Below are positions 1 through 6,802 of a stretch of DNA of 8,292 nt, piece by piece. The position numbers and the translations under genes were made by a program. The notes beneath the pieces were generated by a model. The model was not told where the DNA came from. It worked only from the letters and a program-made list of their open reading frames with translations, and searched no databases. The stretch spans positions 1-8,292 of the forward strand of contig JAEWYG010000008.1 in the NCBI GenBank assembly GCA_023395755.1. Direction: 5' to 3'. Within the stretch, counting starts at the first letter, position 1; the number at the start of each line of letters is the position of its first letter. This DNA is from Actinomycetes bacterium. GTDB taxonomy: Bacteria; Actinomycetota; Coriobacteriia; Coriobacteriales; Eggerthellaceae.

Positions 1-2
1 CT

Positions 3-80
3 CGAGGGGCTTTCTTATACCTTCATTCGGTGGGCGTTGAAGATGCTGCAATCCTGGCCGTTGTTATTGGTAGGAGATAG
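3..80 (+). CDS. possible 3' end of an upstream gene (25 codons, partial)
   Basis: Frame 3 is open from the window edge to a TAG at 78-80 and reads like protein, ending in HSVGVEDAAILAVVIGRR. The composition (Val/Ala/Ile stretch followed by a basic tail) suits a real C-terminus better than frame 2, which closes early at TGA 38-40. Frame 1 is also open as far as a TGA near position 99, so the choice is not certain. I do not recognise the family. The stop codon lies at the foot of an inverted repeat that could act as its terminator. Confidence 0.27.
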   Translation, partial: RGAFLYLHSVGVEDAAILAVVIGRR

Positions 81-127
81 GGGTCTGCAGCGGGCTTGAA
101 AAACGGTTTGTTATGGAGCAGACCCTA
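78..127 (+). terminator. terminator-like inverted repeat upstream of the lectin-peptidase gene
   Basis: TAGGGGTCTGC (78-88) faces GCAGACCCTA (118-127). This is a 10-bp stem with one extra G on the left and a 29-nt loop. The long loop and the absence of a T run make it a weak intrinsic terminator at best. It separates the possible upstream gene from the lectin-peptidase gene. Confidence 0.3.
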
Positions 128-180
128 CTTAGACTTCCATTACGCCCGATAACACAAATTATCCTCCCATTACCCGCTTC

Positions 181-259
181 AGTATATTATTGTAATGCTT
201 ATAGATTATTTCAACTTTGTGGTGCAATAATAGCCACAAGCAAGGTTAATGGAGGACGC
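181..259 (+). promoter_or_regulatory. AT-rich leader and ribosome binding site of the lectin-peptidase gene
   Basis: This is the only AT-rich block upstream of the gene and probably holds its promoter, but no -35/-10 pair stands out. A small dyad, TTGTGG (217-222) and CCACAA (234-239) with an 11-nt spacer, could be an operator; that is speculative. The Shine-Dalgarno GGAGGA at 251-256 lies 3 nt before the ATG at 260. The spacing is short but the match is strong. It is the basis for choosing the start at 260 rather than the upstream in-frame ATG at 113. Confidence 0.35.
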
Positions 260-2863
260 ATGACAAGATCAGCTACAAAACAATTCTGCATTCTTATTGC
301 CCTTGTTCTTGCCATTTCCCCAATACCCTCAGCATTTGCTAGCAACGCTGATTCCAGCAAGTATACGCCCGCCCTTGAGCGCCCCGTTGATTCGTCCATC
401 AACGAAACAATCAACTCCTCCGACAACACAGACAACGAAAACTCCCTCGAAAATGAGACAACCTCCGAGAACGAAAGCCCCGATAGCAAACAAGATATCC
501 CTTCCGACTCTCCCACCGACAACAATGAACCAGCGGCACCCGAAGAAACGGTTGATCCCTACACTCCGAGCACACCAACCACTGAACAGACCACCACAGA
601 AAACAAAACAGAAGAAACCAACATCACCACACCACTCCCCGCAGGGAAATATCTCATCATGCCCTCTTCGTCGCACTCCCGTGTCCTAGACATAAGCAAC
701 AATTCTTTTGAAAATGGCGCCAACGCTCAAATCTGGTTGTCCAATATGTCGGGGGCGCAAACCTTTGACATATCTTTCGATAATCAAGGCTTCTACACTT
801 TCACCAATACAAGTTCTGGAAAAGCGCTTGATGTTGCTTGGGGTTCAAAAGAACAAGGAGCAAACGTACATCAGTATGAGCCGAACGGCTCGCTAGCGCA
901 AAAATGGGTTTTGAAGCAAAATGAAGACGGAACATTCACTATAGAAAGCGCTCTTGCAGAAAACTTAGTTCTTGATATCGCGGGGGCCGCAGATGCTAAT
1001 GGTGCAAATGTCCAGATATGGACATTAAACAATTCATCAGCCCAGCACTTTCGATTTCTAAACACCACCCCCACCGTTAGCGGTGAACAAGTCGTCGATG
1101 ACGGAATTTACATTATCAAAGGAGCAGCCTCGGGCAAAGTACTCGACATAGCTTCCGCCTCAGTAGACAATGGTGCTCAAGTTCAACTTTACACACCCAA
1201 CAATACATTTGCACAGTTTTTTCAAGTAACCTACTGCGAAGACGGATTCTACAGTATAAAGGCTCTTCATTCTGGAAAAGCCCTCGATATCGCATCCGGC
1301 AACATCGTGCCAGGAGCAAAAGCTCAACAGTGGGAATTTAATCCCACCAACAAAAATCAAAAATGGGCCATCACCCCCAATGGCAACGGTAGCTACACTC
1401 TCCTATGCAAAGCGAATGGATTAGCGCTTGGGGCGGAAGGGGAAGGTGTTAGCAATGGTACAACCGTTCGAACTTACACCCCCGGTGATTCTTTGTCTCA
1501 AAGCTGGTCTCTTCAACCCGTAAGAAATCTTCTCTCAGATGGCTATTACACCATCAAGAGCTGCCTAAATGGGGTTCGTTCTTTGGATGTCGCAGGCGGC
1601 TCAACTTCAAATAGTGCCAATATACAAATTTGGCAGTGGAACGAAACGCCTGCACAACGCTGGAGACTTGTTAACAACGAAAATGGTTCGTTCACCCTAG
1701 AGTCACTCTGCTCTGGCTTACTTCTCACTCAGTACGGAACAAATGTAATACAGGCCAACATAAGTACCAATAATCCGGAATCTCAACAATGGAACGCTAT
1801 CCCTTCCAGTATTGGAGGCATTTGCCTCATTAATAAGGCATCCGGTCTTGCATTAGATATATCAGGCGCAGGAGACTGGAATGGAAACAATGTTGGCGTG
1901 TATCAAAAAAACGATACCCTTGCTCAATCTTTCAAACCTCAAGCAATTAATGCTGCTGGAAATGGCACCTATCTTCTTAGGGCAAAATCAGACAATCGAG
2001 TACTTGATGTGTCGGAGGGCTCAAGGACAAATGGGGCGAACGTACAGGTATGGAGTGCAAATAATACAGGTGCTCAGGTATGGAATATAAGCAACACCGA
2101 TGGGGATAGTTTTTCCATACAAAATGCTCGGTCAAAGAAAGCTCTTGATATTGCAGAGAAGGGCACAGCGCCCGGGACAAACGTCCAGCAATGGGAATAT
2201 GCTGGGGGATCCAATCAAAAGTGGAAAATATCTTATGCAGGCAATGGCTACTTTACCATCACCTCTTCGGCTTCAAATTTATGCTTAGACATTTCCGGCG
2301 GTGGTGGGTATGACGGGGCAAACGTTTGGGTTCAAACACCAAACAACTCGGATGCCCAGCTATTCAGGCTTGAACCAACATCCTATACACCTCCAGCCTC
2401 TGGGTCGATAAAGCGATCCGACGGAAGCTGGGACTGGTACAACAACGAAGGTGATATCGACCGAAACGGTGCCATCAACAAGGTACTTAACACAGCCCGT
2501 TCACTTCTAGGAGTTCCGTATGTATGGCTCGGCGTTTATCCACAAGATGGAGGAATGGACTGCGCATCCTTTACCTGGTACCTCTACAAACAACTAGGAA
2601 TAGATATTGGATTCGAAACCTATGATCAAATGTACAGCGGTTATCGCGTAAACTCACTTAGCGAGGCAAAACCCGGAGACATTATTCTCATGTATTATGG
2701 GGGTTGGCCCAACTATAACCCATACCTACCCGAGCATGTAGTTCTTTATGCGGGAAATGGGATGATCTACGAAGAACCCACGTTTGGGGGATGCTGCCAG
2801 TTTGTCTCACTCGCATCCAAAGGTGCCACCAAAATAGACATTAGACGAATAATGGGCGACTAA
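260..2863 (+). CDS. secreted NlpC/P60 peptidase with four ricin-type beta-trefoil lectin domains
   Basis: This is an 867-residue exported protein, probably a cell-wall-directed or glycan-directed hydrolase. Residues 1-27 form a signal peptide: basic start MTRSATK, hydrophobic core ILIALVLAI, cleavage likely after AFA. Residues 28-128 are an acidic Ser/Thr/Asn/Pro-rich spacer, presumably disordered. Residues 129 to about 709 hold twelve repeats of about 48 residues, each ending in a Q-x-W/F signature (AQKW, NQKW, AQRW and similar). They group as four trefoils starting near 129, 282, 428 and 569. Ten of the twelve keep the Leu-Asp core (VLDIS, ALDIA, VLDVS); repeats six and eight have lost it. 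Residues about 725-867 match NlpC/P60: Cys768 in GGMDCASF, His826 in PEHVVLY, and an acidic pair at 838-839 as possible third polar residue. In this family the Cys-His pair cleaves peptidoglycan peptides, and the lectins would bind carbohydrate. The start at 260 is supported by GGAGGA and the signal peptide. The upstream ATG at 113 would bury the signal peptide behind 49 residues. The actual substrate is unknown. Confidence 0.9.
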   Translation: MTRSATKQFCILIALVLAISPIPSAFASNADSSKYTPALERPVDSSINETINSSDNTDNENSLENETTSENESPDSKQDIPSDSPTDNNEPAAPEETVDPYTPSTPTTEQTTTENKTEETNITTPLPAGKYLIMPSSSHSRVLDISNNSFENGANAQIWLSNMSGAQTFDISFDNQGFYTFTNTSSGKALDVAWGSKEQGANVHQYEPNGSLAQKWVLKQNEDGTFTIESALAENLVLDIAGAADANGANVQIWTLNNSSAQHFRFLNTTPTVSGEQVVDDGIYIIKGAASGKVLDIASASVDNGAQVQLYTPNNTFAQFFQVTYCEDGFYSIKALHSGKALDIASGNIVPGAKAQQWEFNPTNKNQKWAITPNGNGSYTLLCKANGLALGAEGEGVSNGTTVRTYTPGDSLSQSWSLQPVRNLLSDGYYTIKSCLNGVRSLDVAGGSTSNSANIQIWQWNETPAQRWRLVNNENGSFTLESLCSGLLLTQYGTNVIQANISTNNPESQQWNAIPSSIGGICLINKASGLALDISGAGDWNGNNVGVYQKNDTLAQSFKPQAINAAGNGTYLLRAKSDNRVLDVSEGSRTNGANVQVWSANNTGAQVWNISNTDGDSFSIQNARSKKALDIAEKGTAPGTNVQQWEYAGGSNQKWKISYAGNGYFTITSSASNLCLDISGGGGYDGANVWVQTPNNSDAQLFRLEPTSYTPPASGSIKRSDGSWDWYNNEGDIDRNGAINKVLNTARSLLGVPYVWLGVYPQDGGMDCASFTWYLYKQLGIDIGFETYDQMYSGYRVNSLSEAKPGDIILMYYGGWPNYNPYLPEHVVLYAGNGMIYEEPTFGGCCQFVSLASKGATKIDIRRIMGD

Positions 2864-2877
2864 AATACAACCCCAAA

Positions 2878-2911
2878 GGAGCGCACAATAACATCTCCCA
2901 TTGTGCGCTCC
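2878..2911 (+). terminator. perfect 12-bp hairpin after the lectin-peptidase gene
   Basis: GGAGCGCACAAT (2878-2889) and ATTGTGCGCTCC (2900-2911) form a perfect 12-bp stem with a 10-nt loop, starting 15 nt after the stop codon. No T run follows, so it may be a weak intrinsic terminator or an mRNA 3'-end stabiliser. Its position right after the stop supports a role in ending this transcript. Confidence 0.6.
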
Positions 2912-3011
2912 GAATATCCTACTTCACACTGCAATCTGCTTCTCGCCAGCCACTTCAGCTTACCAAAAAGATATTTTATAAATCCACTTAAGCGGTATCA
3001 AATCCTTGATA

Positions 3012-3206
3012 TTAGTAGTATGAATTACGCAATGACTCAACATAAACAGCAGCTCCGTTTTTGTAAAACGTTCGCTGATCTGCGGCTGATCTATCACCAG
3101 TCCACCACGACTGAGGTTCAATATAGTCATACCATTCCGGTTGAATTCCGTACACAGATACATTTAATGAACTTCCAGGGTAAGCGATCACGTTTTGGCA
3201 TGGTTG
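3012..3206 (-). pseudogene. C-terminal remnant of an unidentified Trp/Tyr-rich protein
   Basis: On the minus strand a 64-codon frame ends in TAA at 3014-3012 and is closed upstream by TGA at 3209-3207. The product reads like a genuine folded C-terminus: it includes YGIQPEWYDYIEP, QSWWTGDRSAADQR and FYKNGAAVYVESLRNSYY. The density of Trp, Tyr, Gly and Asp, and the regular spacing, are unlike a chance frame. No ATG and no convincing ribosome binding site precede it; the only start is a GTG at 3191-3189. The upstream stop lies next to the 19-bp hairpin, so the 5' part seems to be missing. I do not recognise the family. It looks like the tail of an extracellular protein left by a deletion or insertion. 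Confidence 0.45.
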
Positions 3207-3216
3207 TCACATAATC

Positions 3217-3269
3217 AGAAAGCTCCTGTAGGATTATTAGGAGATATCAGAATCCTACAGGAGCTTTCT
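3217..3269. terminator. 19-bp perfect inverted repeat, probable bidirectional terminator
   Basis: AGAAAGCTCCTGTAGGATT (3217-3235) is exactly complementary to 3251-3269, with a 15-nt loop. The stem is closed by A-rich and T-rich ends (AGAAAG and CTTTCTT), giving a short T-rich end in either direction, which fits a bidirectional intrinsic terminator. It lies 55 bases left of the IS21 end and directly upstream of the minus-strand remnant. It would limit transcription entering the element from the lectin gene side. It could instead be a relic of a small mobile repeat. Confidence 0.6.
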
Positions 3270-3349
3270 TAGCTTGTCGTTAATGCGCCGTGAGACTCTC
3301 TAGAAGCCTTCGGGCAGATCGTCGTGAGTAGTAGCCTCCTTTGGTACCG

Positions 3350-3401
3350 CAGTCAGCAGTTGGTGGTACCGCGAATCAGCTGTAATTGGTACCGTTGATC
3401 C
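3350..3401 (+). repeat. left inverted repeat of IS21 #1 with GGTACC boxes
   Basis: These 52 bases match the reverse complement of 5831-5882 at 44 positions. The mismatches fall in two blocks between the boxes. Two GGTACC boxes lie inside (3365-3370, 3388-3393) and a third lies outside at 3343-3348, giving spacings of 22 and 23 bp, about two helical turns. IS21-family ends typically carry such multiple repeats as transposase binding sites. Confidence 0.85.
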
Positions 3402-3414
3402 CGTGAGTCATAAA
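3386..3414 (+). promoter_or_regulatory. candidate istA promoter of IS21 #1
   Basis: TTGGTA (3386-3391) and CATAAA (3409-3414) are spaced by 17 nt and each match the sigma-70 consensus at four of six positions. The -35 element overlaps the third GGTACC box, so transposase bound there could repress its own gene. Transcription would start near 3421, inside the left arm of the downstream hairpin. This is inference from a modest match. Confidence 0.35.
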
Positions 3415-3453
3415 CTTCTGTTAACCGTCGAATACGCGGCGGGTTAACAGAAG
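3415..3453 (+). promoter_or_regulatory. inverted repeat masking the istA ribosome binding site (IS21 #1)
   Basis: CTTCTGTTAACC (3415-3426) pairs perfectly with GGTTAACAGAAG (3442-3453) around a 15-nt loop. The right arm includes most of the Shine-Dalgarno AGAAGG (3449-3454) that serves the ATG at 3464. A transcript entering from outside would fold and hide the site. One starting near 3421 would lose half the left arm. IS10 is the classic case of such protection against read-through. Confidence 0.6.
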
Positions 3454-3463
3454 GGATATGCTT

Positions 3464-5074
3464 ATGTCCAAGAAAAAGAGACTGCTTCTGATGCTGCTCG
3501 GAGGAGGGTTGAGTCAGACAGACATCGCATCAGTCATGCATTGCAGCAAGCGCGATGTTGCCGCCGCCTCTAAGTTAATCAAGGAAAGCAGCCTAAACGT
3601 CGCCGCAGTTCAATCATTGACAGATTCTGAGGTCGAAGAACTCCTTTCGCCAGAACGTAAGTCCAGGCAGAAGAACCCGGATTACTTGCAACCGGATATG
3701 GAAGCACTCGTCAAGCGCAAAGCAAGGGGACGTAAACTGCCAGTCAAGCTGATGTGGCTTGAATACTGCGATCAAGCAGCTGGAAATGACAAGCTTGCCT
3801 ATTCTTACCAAACGTTTTGTGAACAGTTCTCCGAAGTAAAAGCCAAATCGGAGGCGACGACGCATTTCACGCACATTGCAGCAGAAAAAGCCTACATCGA
3901 CTGGGTCGGTGACGTGTTCTGGATCGTCGACCGCATCACAGGTAAACGCGCCAAGGCATACCTTTTAGTCATCTGCCTGCCGTGCTCGGGGCTGATCTTC
4001 GCCGAAGCTTTCTGGAATATGAAGCAGGACAGCTGGCTTAAGGGCCACATGGATGCATTTGAGTACTTTGGAGGCGTGCCCCAGATGCTCGTTCCCGATA
4101 ATTGCGGGACCGCGACAAATCGCTCGCCTGCCTACATCACGCTGATCAATGCCACCTACCTTGCATTCGCCGATTACTACGGATGCGCCGTCGTACCTGC
4201 TCGCGTAAGAAAACCTCGCGACAAAAGCCTTGCCGAAGGCGTCGTCGATCTTACCGAACAATGGATCGTAGCTCCCGCAAACGAGGAATCATTTCATACC
4301 TTAGAAGAGATCAACGAGTTCGTGGCCGATCGCGTTGAATGGCTCAACGAGCGCCCCTTCTCCGACAAGGACGGTTCTCGCCGTGAAGAATACGAGCAAA
4401 ACGAGCACGAATCCATGCTGGCTTTGCCGGACTGTCGCTATGAGACTTACGAACCCCATCGCGCTAAGGTCTCTCCCGACTACCATGTTCGACTTGATTA
4501 TATGCACTACTCCGTGCCGTTTGAACTCATCGGCAAGACCTGTGACATCCGGACATATGCCTCGCGCATCGTCATCGCCTGCAACGGTGAGATCATCGCA
4601 GAACACAGGCGCTTGTACGGGCGCAAAAACCAGTACAGCACCTGCATCGACCATATGCCGCCAAACCACAGAATCGAAAACTCGCCGTGGTCGCGAAAAC
4701 GCTTCGAATCATGGGCAGACCGCATCAGCCCGTCCACCGGCGAGGCCATATGCCGCATGATGGATGCGAAGTCCATTGTCCAGCAGTCATTCGTTGCCTG
4801 CCGCAACGTGCTCGGCCTCTCGAAAGCATACGCGCCTGATTTGCTGGAGCGCGCGTGTGCAAGCATCGTAGCTTCGGAATGCGCCGTACCGAGCTACACC
4901 GCCGTGAAGAACAAGATCCTCGCAATCAAGGCGGCTGATGCAAAAGCGAACGGCAACAGCATCAAGGCATCATCGTCTGATGGCTATTACGGTGTTGTAG
5001 ACTGCGCCAAGAACGCAGGTCGCGTGCAGGGTGCCAACGCATGGAAGCGAAAGGAAGCAAGCGATGCTGACTGA
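3464..5074 (+). CDS. istA: IS21-family transposase IstA (element #1)
   Basis: This is a DDE-type transposase of 536 residues that cuts and joins the element ends together with IstB. An N-terminal helix-turn-helix is visible at about residues 15-45 (LSQTDIASVMHCSKRDVA). The catalytic triad is Asp146 (YIDWVG), Asp212 (LVPDNCG) and Glu258 (KSLAEGVV); the D-D and D-E distances of 66 and 46 are identical to those in the second IstA of this window. The rest is the family's C-terminal region, ending in a basic stretch (NAWKRKEASDAD). Start choice: the in-frame ATG at 3458 is only 3 nt from AGAAGG, while the ATG at 3464 has 9 nt, so 3464 is preferred. The 3' end overlaps istB by 11 nt. No frameshift or internal stop is seen. 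Translation is probably limited by the upstream hairpin. Confidence 0.92.
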   Translation: MSKKKRLLLMLLGGGLSQTDIASVMHCSKRDVAAASKLIKESSLNVAAVQSLTDSEVEELLSPERKSRQKNPDYLQPDMEALVKRKARGRKLPVKLMWLEYCDQAAGNDKLAYSYQTFCEQFSEVKAKSEATTHFTHIAAEKAYIDWVGDVFWIVDRITGKRAKAYLLVICLPCSGLIFAEAFWNMKQDSWLKGHMDAFEYFGGVPQMLVPDNCGTATNRSPAYITLINATYLAFADYYGCAVVPARVRKPRDKSLAEGVVDLTEQWIVAPANEESFHTLEEINEFVADRVEWLNERPFSDKDGSRREEYEQNEHESMLALPDCRYETYEPHRAKVSPDYHVRLDYMHYSVPFELIGKTCDIRTYASRIVIACNGEIIAEHRRLYGRKNQYSTCIDHMPPNHRIENSPWSRKRFESWADRISPSTGEAICRMMDAKSIVQQSFVACRNVLGLSKAYAPDLLERACASIVASECAVPSYTAVKNKILAIKAADAKANGNSIKASSSDGYYGVVDCAKNAGRVQGANAWKRKEASDAD

Positions 5075-5831
5075 GGAGGATTTCCATAGGTTCACCGAGT
5101 TCAGATGCGGTGCCATGGGCCGTCGCCTGAAGGAAATGGTCGAAGACCCCGCATTCGATTCGATGACGTTCGAGGAGAAGATGAAAGATCTGATCGACAC
5201 CGAGGTCGCATCGCGTCAGGAGAACAAGATCATCAGGCTTGTGAAACAAGCGAACTTCAAGACCCCTGATGCCTGCATTGAAGACGTGTTGTACTTTAAG
5301 GACCGCAAGCTCTCGAAGGACAGGATCTTGCGACTCGCGGAATGCAGGTGGATAGAAGAGTGCGGAACGGTAGTTATAATCTCAAAGACCTCTGGTGGCA
5401 AAAGCTATCTTGCCCAAGCACTTGGAACTGCCGCATGCCGCAAGCTCTATGGCGTAAAGTACACGCGCCTGACTGACATCTGCGCAGAACTCAATCAGGC
5501 GCGCGAGAACAATGATGGCACGTACTACGAACTGCTGAACAAGTTCAAGCGTGCACCACTGCTTATCATAGACGACTTTATGACGACGCCGATAAAGACA
5601 GTCAACGCAGTCGATCTGTTCGAAATCATGGAAGCCCGCGAGAACCGTCGAGCAACGCTTATAGCTTCGCAGCTCGAACCGAACGAGTGGTACCTGCGCA
5701 TCGAGGGCGAACTGATGGCCGATTCGATACTCAGTCGCATCGCAACGGGTGCAACGTATATCGATATCGAAGGACCGAATATGCGCGAGTACTTCGCCAA
5801 GAAAAAGGGCACCGAAAGCAAAAAGCAATAG
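5064..5831 (+). CDS. istB: IS21-family helper ATPase IstB (element #1)
   Basis: This AAA+ ATPase of 255 residues is related to DnaC; in IS21 it forms a complex on target DNA and stimulates IstA. The N-terminal helical part (LTEEDFHRFTEFRCGAM to about residue 95) is followed by the P-loop SKTSGGKSYLA with Lys113, Walker B LLIIDDF, and the sensor-like strand ATLIASQ. The C-terminus FAKKKGTESKKQ is basic. The length is normal for the family. The first Gly of the usual GxxxxGK[ST] is Ser here (SKTSGGKS), a departure that may weaken ATP binding. The ATG at 5064 is chosen because AAGGAAG lies about 7 nt upstream; it overlaps the end of istA by 11 nt, implying translational coupling. An in-frame ATG at 5031 lies within istA and lacks such a site. 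Confidence 0.92.
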   Translation: MLTEEDFHRFTEFRCGAMGRRLKEMVEDPAFDSMTFEEKMKDLIDTEVASRQENKIIRLVKQANFKTPDACIEDVLYFKDRKLSKDRILRLAECRWIEECGTVVIISKTSGGKSYLAQALGTAACRKLYGVKYTRLTDICAELNQARENNDGTYYELLNKFKRAPLLIIDDFMTTPIKTVNAVDLFEIMEARENRRATLIASQLEPNEWYLRIEGELMADSILSRIATGATYIDIEGPNMREYFAKKKGTESKKQ

Positions 5832-5882
5832 GATCAACGGTACCAAATTTATCTGATTCGCGGTACCACGGTTTGCTGACTG
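5831..5882 (-). repeat. right inverted repeat of IS21 #1 (outermost box missing)
   Basis: This is the reverse-complement partner of 3350-3401, beginning right at the end of istB. It has GGTACC boxes at 5839-5844 and 5862-5867, 23 bp apart. A third box, expected about 22 bp further on near 5884, is not there. Homology ends at TGCTGACTG (5874-5882) and the IS3 terminus follows immediately. Confidence 0.85.
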
Positions 5883-5923
5883 TGAATTGCCCCGGGTTTC
5901 CCGGAGACTCGATTCCTTGAGTC
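5883..5923 (-). repeat. orfB-side terminus of the IS3 element
   Basis: TGAATTGCCCCGGG (5883-5896) begins with the TGA typical of IS3-family ends and has the GC-rich motif I associate with actinobacterial members. Two small dyads lie inside: CCGGG-TTT-CCCGG (5892-5904) and GACTC/GAGTC (5906-5910, 5919-5923). The partner inverted repeat is not in the window, so the exact boundary rests on the junction with IS21 #1. Confidence 0.65.
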
Positions 5924-6802
5924 CTACGCTACCAGCATAGACTCACTTTCCCAGTATTTCGCCTCCAGTTCGGCTGGCGGAACATAACCAATACTACCAA
6001 ACAATCTCTCCTTGTTATACCAGTCAACCCATTCAAGTGTGGCATACTCAACATCATCAAATCCCTTCCACGGGCCGGCATGTCGAATTACCTCTGATTT
6101 ATATAGTCCGTTTACGGTTTCGGCCAAAGCGTTGTCGTAGGCATCTCCGACAGTGCCTACCGAAGCGGCGATGCCTGCTTGCGCCAACCGTTCGCTATAG
6201 GCAATTGAGAGATACTGCACACCTGCATCCGAGTGGTGAACAAGACCCTTGGCCGGATCTCTTTGCCATAAAGCCATCTCAAGGGCATCAAGGGCAAGGT
6301 CAGTATTCATGCGGCGCGATACGTTCCACCCGACGATGCGTCTTGCATAGGCATCAACGACGAAAGCGGTATAAACAAAGCCTGACCAGGTGGCAACATA
6401 GGTGAAATCTACTACCCATAAACGGTTGGGCGCCATGGCGGTGAAATTGCGTTTCACAAGATCAAGCGGCTTTACTGTCCTTTTGTCCGAGATTGTTGTT
6501 ACCTTAAAAGCACCACGCCTGATCCCTGCAATACCAAAGGTTTTCATGAGGCGCTCCACTGTGCAGCGGGCAGCTTTGAAACCCTCACGTTTTAACTGGC
6601 GATAAATCTTTCTTGCACCGTATCGGCGCCCACTTTCCTCCTACACCCGCATGATCTCGGGCTTAAGTTTGCGGTCCCGCTCTTCACGTGTGCTTGGGGT
6701 TTTTGATTTGTGGGCATAGTAGGTAGATGAAGCGATCGGCAATACCTTACAGATCGGCTCGACTCCATAGAGCGACTTCTTCTCGTCGATATAATTGATC
6801 AT
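5924..6802 (-). pseudogene. IS3-family transposase OrfB, interrupted by an amber codon
   Basis: The frame spans 292 codons plus stop from the ATG at 6802-6800, but codon 54 is TAG (+ strand CTA at 6641-6643). It reads EIMRV-stop-EESGRRYGARKIYRQL, where relatives usually have Trp or Tyr (TGG to TAG is one change). The remainder is intact: HTH_21-like region before residue 80, then an rve integrase core with Asp132 (VVDFTYVA), Asp192 (HHSDAGVQY) and Glu228 (ALAETVNG). That leaves 35 residues between the last two, the DD35E pattern of IS3. The C-terminus is WYNKERLFGSIGYVPPAELE. The gene overlaps orfA by ATGA. The first ATG after the nonsense codon (6559) would give 211 residues with all three catalytic residues but no N-terminal part. 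Confidence 0.88.

Larger units (their letters stand above)
2864..3324. other. gene-poor stretch between the lectin-peptidase gene and the first IS21 element
   Basis: About 460 bases with no intact gene. It contains the 12-bp hairpin after the lectin-peptidase gene, a minus-strand coding remnant (3012-3206), a 19-bp perfect hairpin (3217-3269) and 55 bases of unassigned sequence up to the IS21 left end. The small dyad TATCAA/TTGATA around 2997-3012 lies just past the remnant's stop on the minus strand and is too short to call a terminator. The plus-strand frame 2903-3214 is open but has no ribosome binding site, and it overlaps a more protein-like frame on the other strand. Confidence 0.5.
3325..5882 (+). 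mobile_element. IS21-family element #1 (right terminus missing)
   Basis: The element carries istA and istB in the family's usual order with overlapping ends. The left end is placed at TGAGTAGTAG (3325), 18 nt before the first GGTACC box. The family has TG...CA termini, and the second IS21 here starts similarly (TGATTATTAC). On the right, the inverted-repeat match runs 5831-5882 and then stops abruptly where IS3-type sequence begins. The outermost right box and terminal CA are therefore absent from this position. Both genes are open and could be functional, but the element cannot move with this right end unless the displaced part is still present further on. Confidence 0.8.

Noticed and set aside
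113..259. N-terminal extension of the lectin-peptidase from the in-frame ATG at 113
   Set aside because: It has no ribosome binding site and would place 49 residues in front of a clear signal peptide, whereas the ATG at 260 follows GGAGGA.
211..689. Overlapping open frames of 104-130 codons on both strands across the spacer region
   Set aside because: The acidic Ser/Thr/Asn-rich spacer is A- and C-rich and poor in stops in every frame; the products are low-complexity shadows.
2903..3214. Plus-strand 103-codon frame
   Set aside because: It starts inside a hairpin arm, has no ribosome binding site and an unremarkable composition, and overlaps a minus-strand frame that reads much more like protein.
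3343..3393. GGTACC repeats as a CRISPR array or integrase attachment site
   Set aside because: The boxes are short, occur as inverted copies at both ends of an IS21 element, and are explained by transposase binding.
5382..5846. Minus-strand 154-codon frame opposite istB
   Set aside because: It is a shadow of istB without a start signal or recognisable motif.
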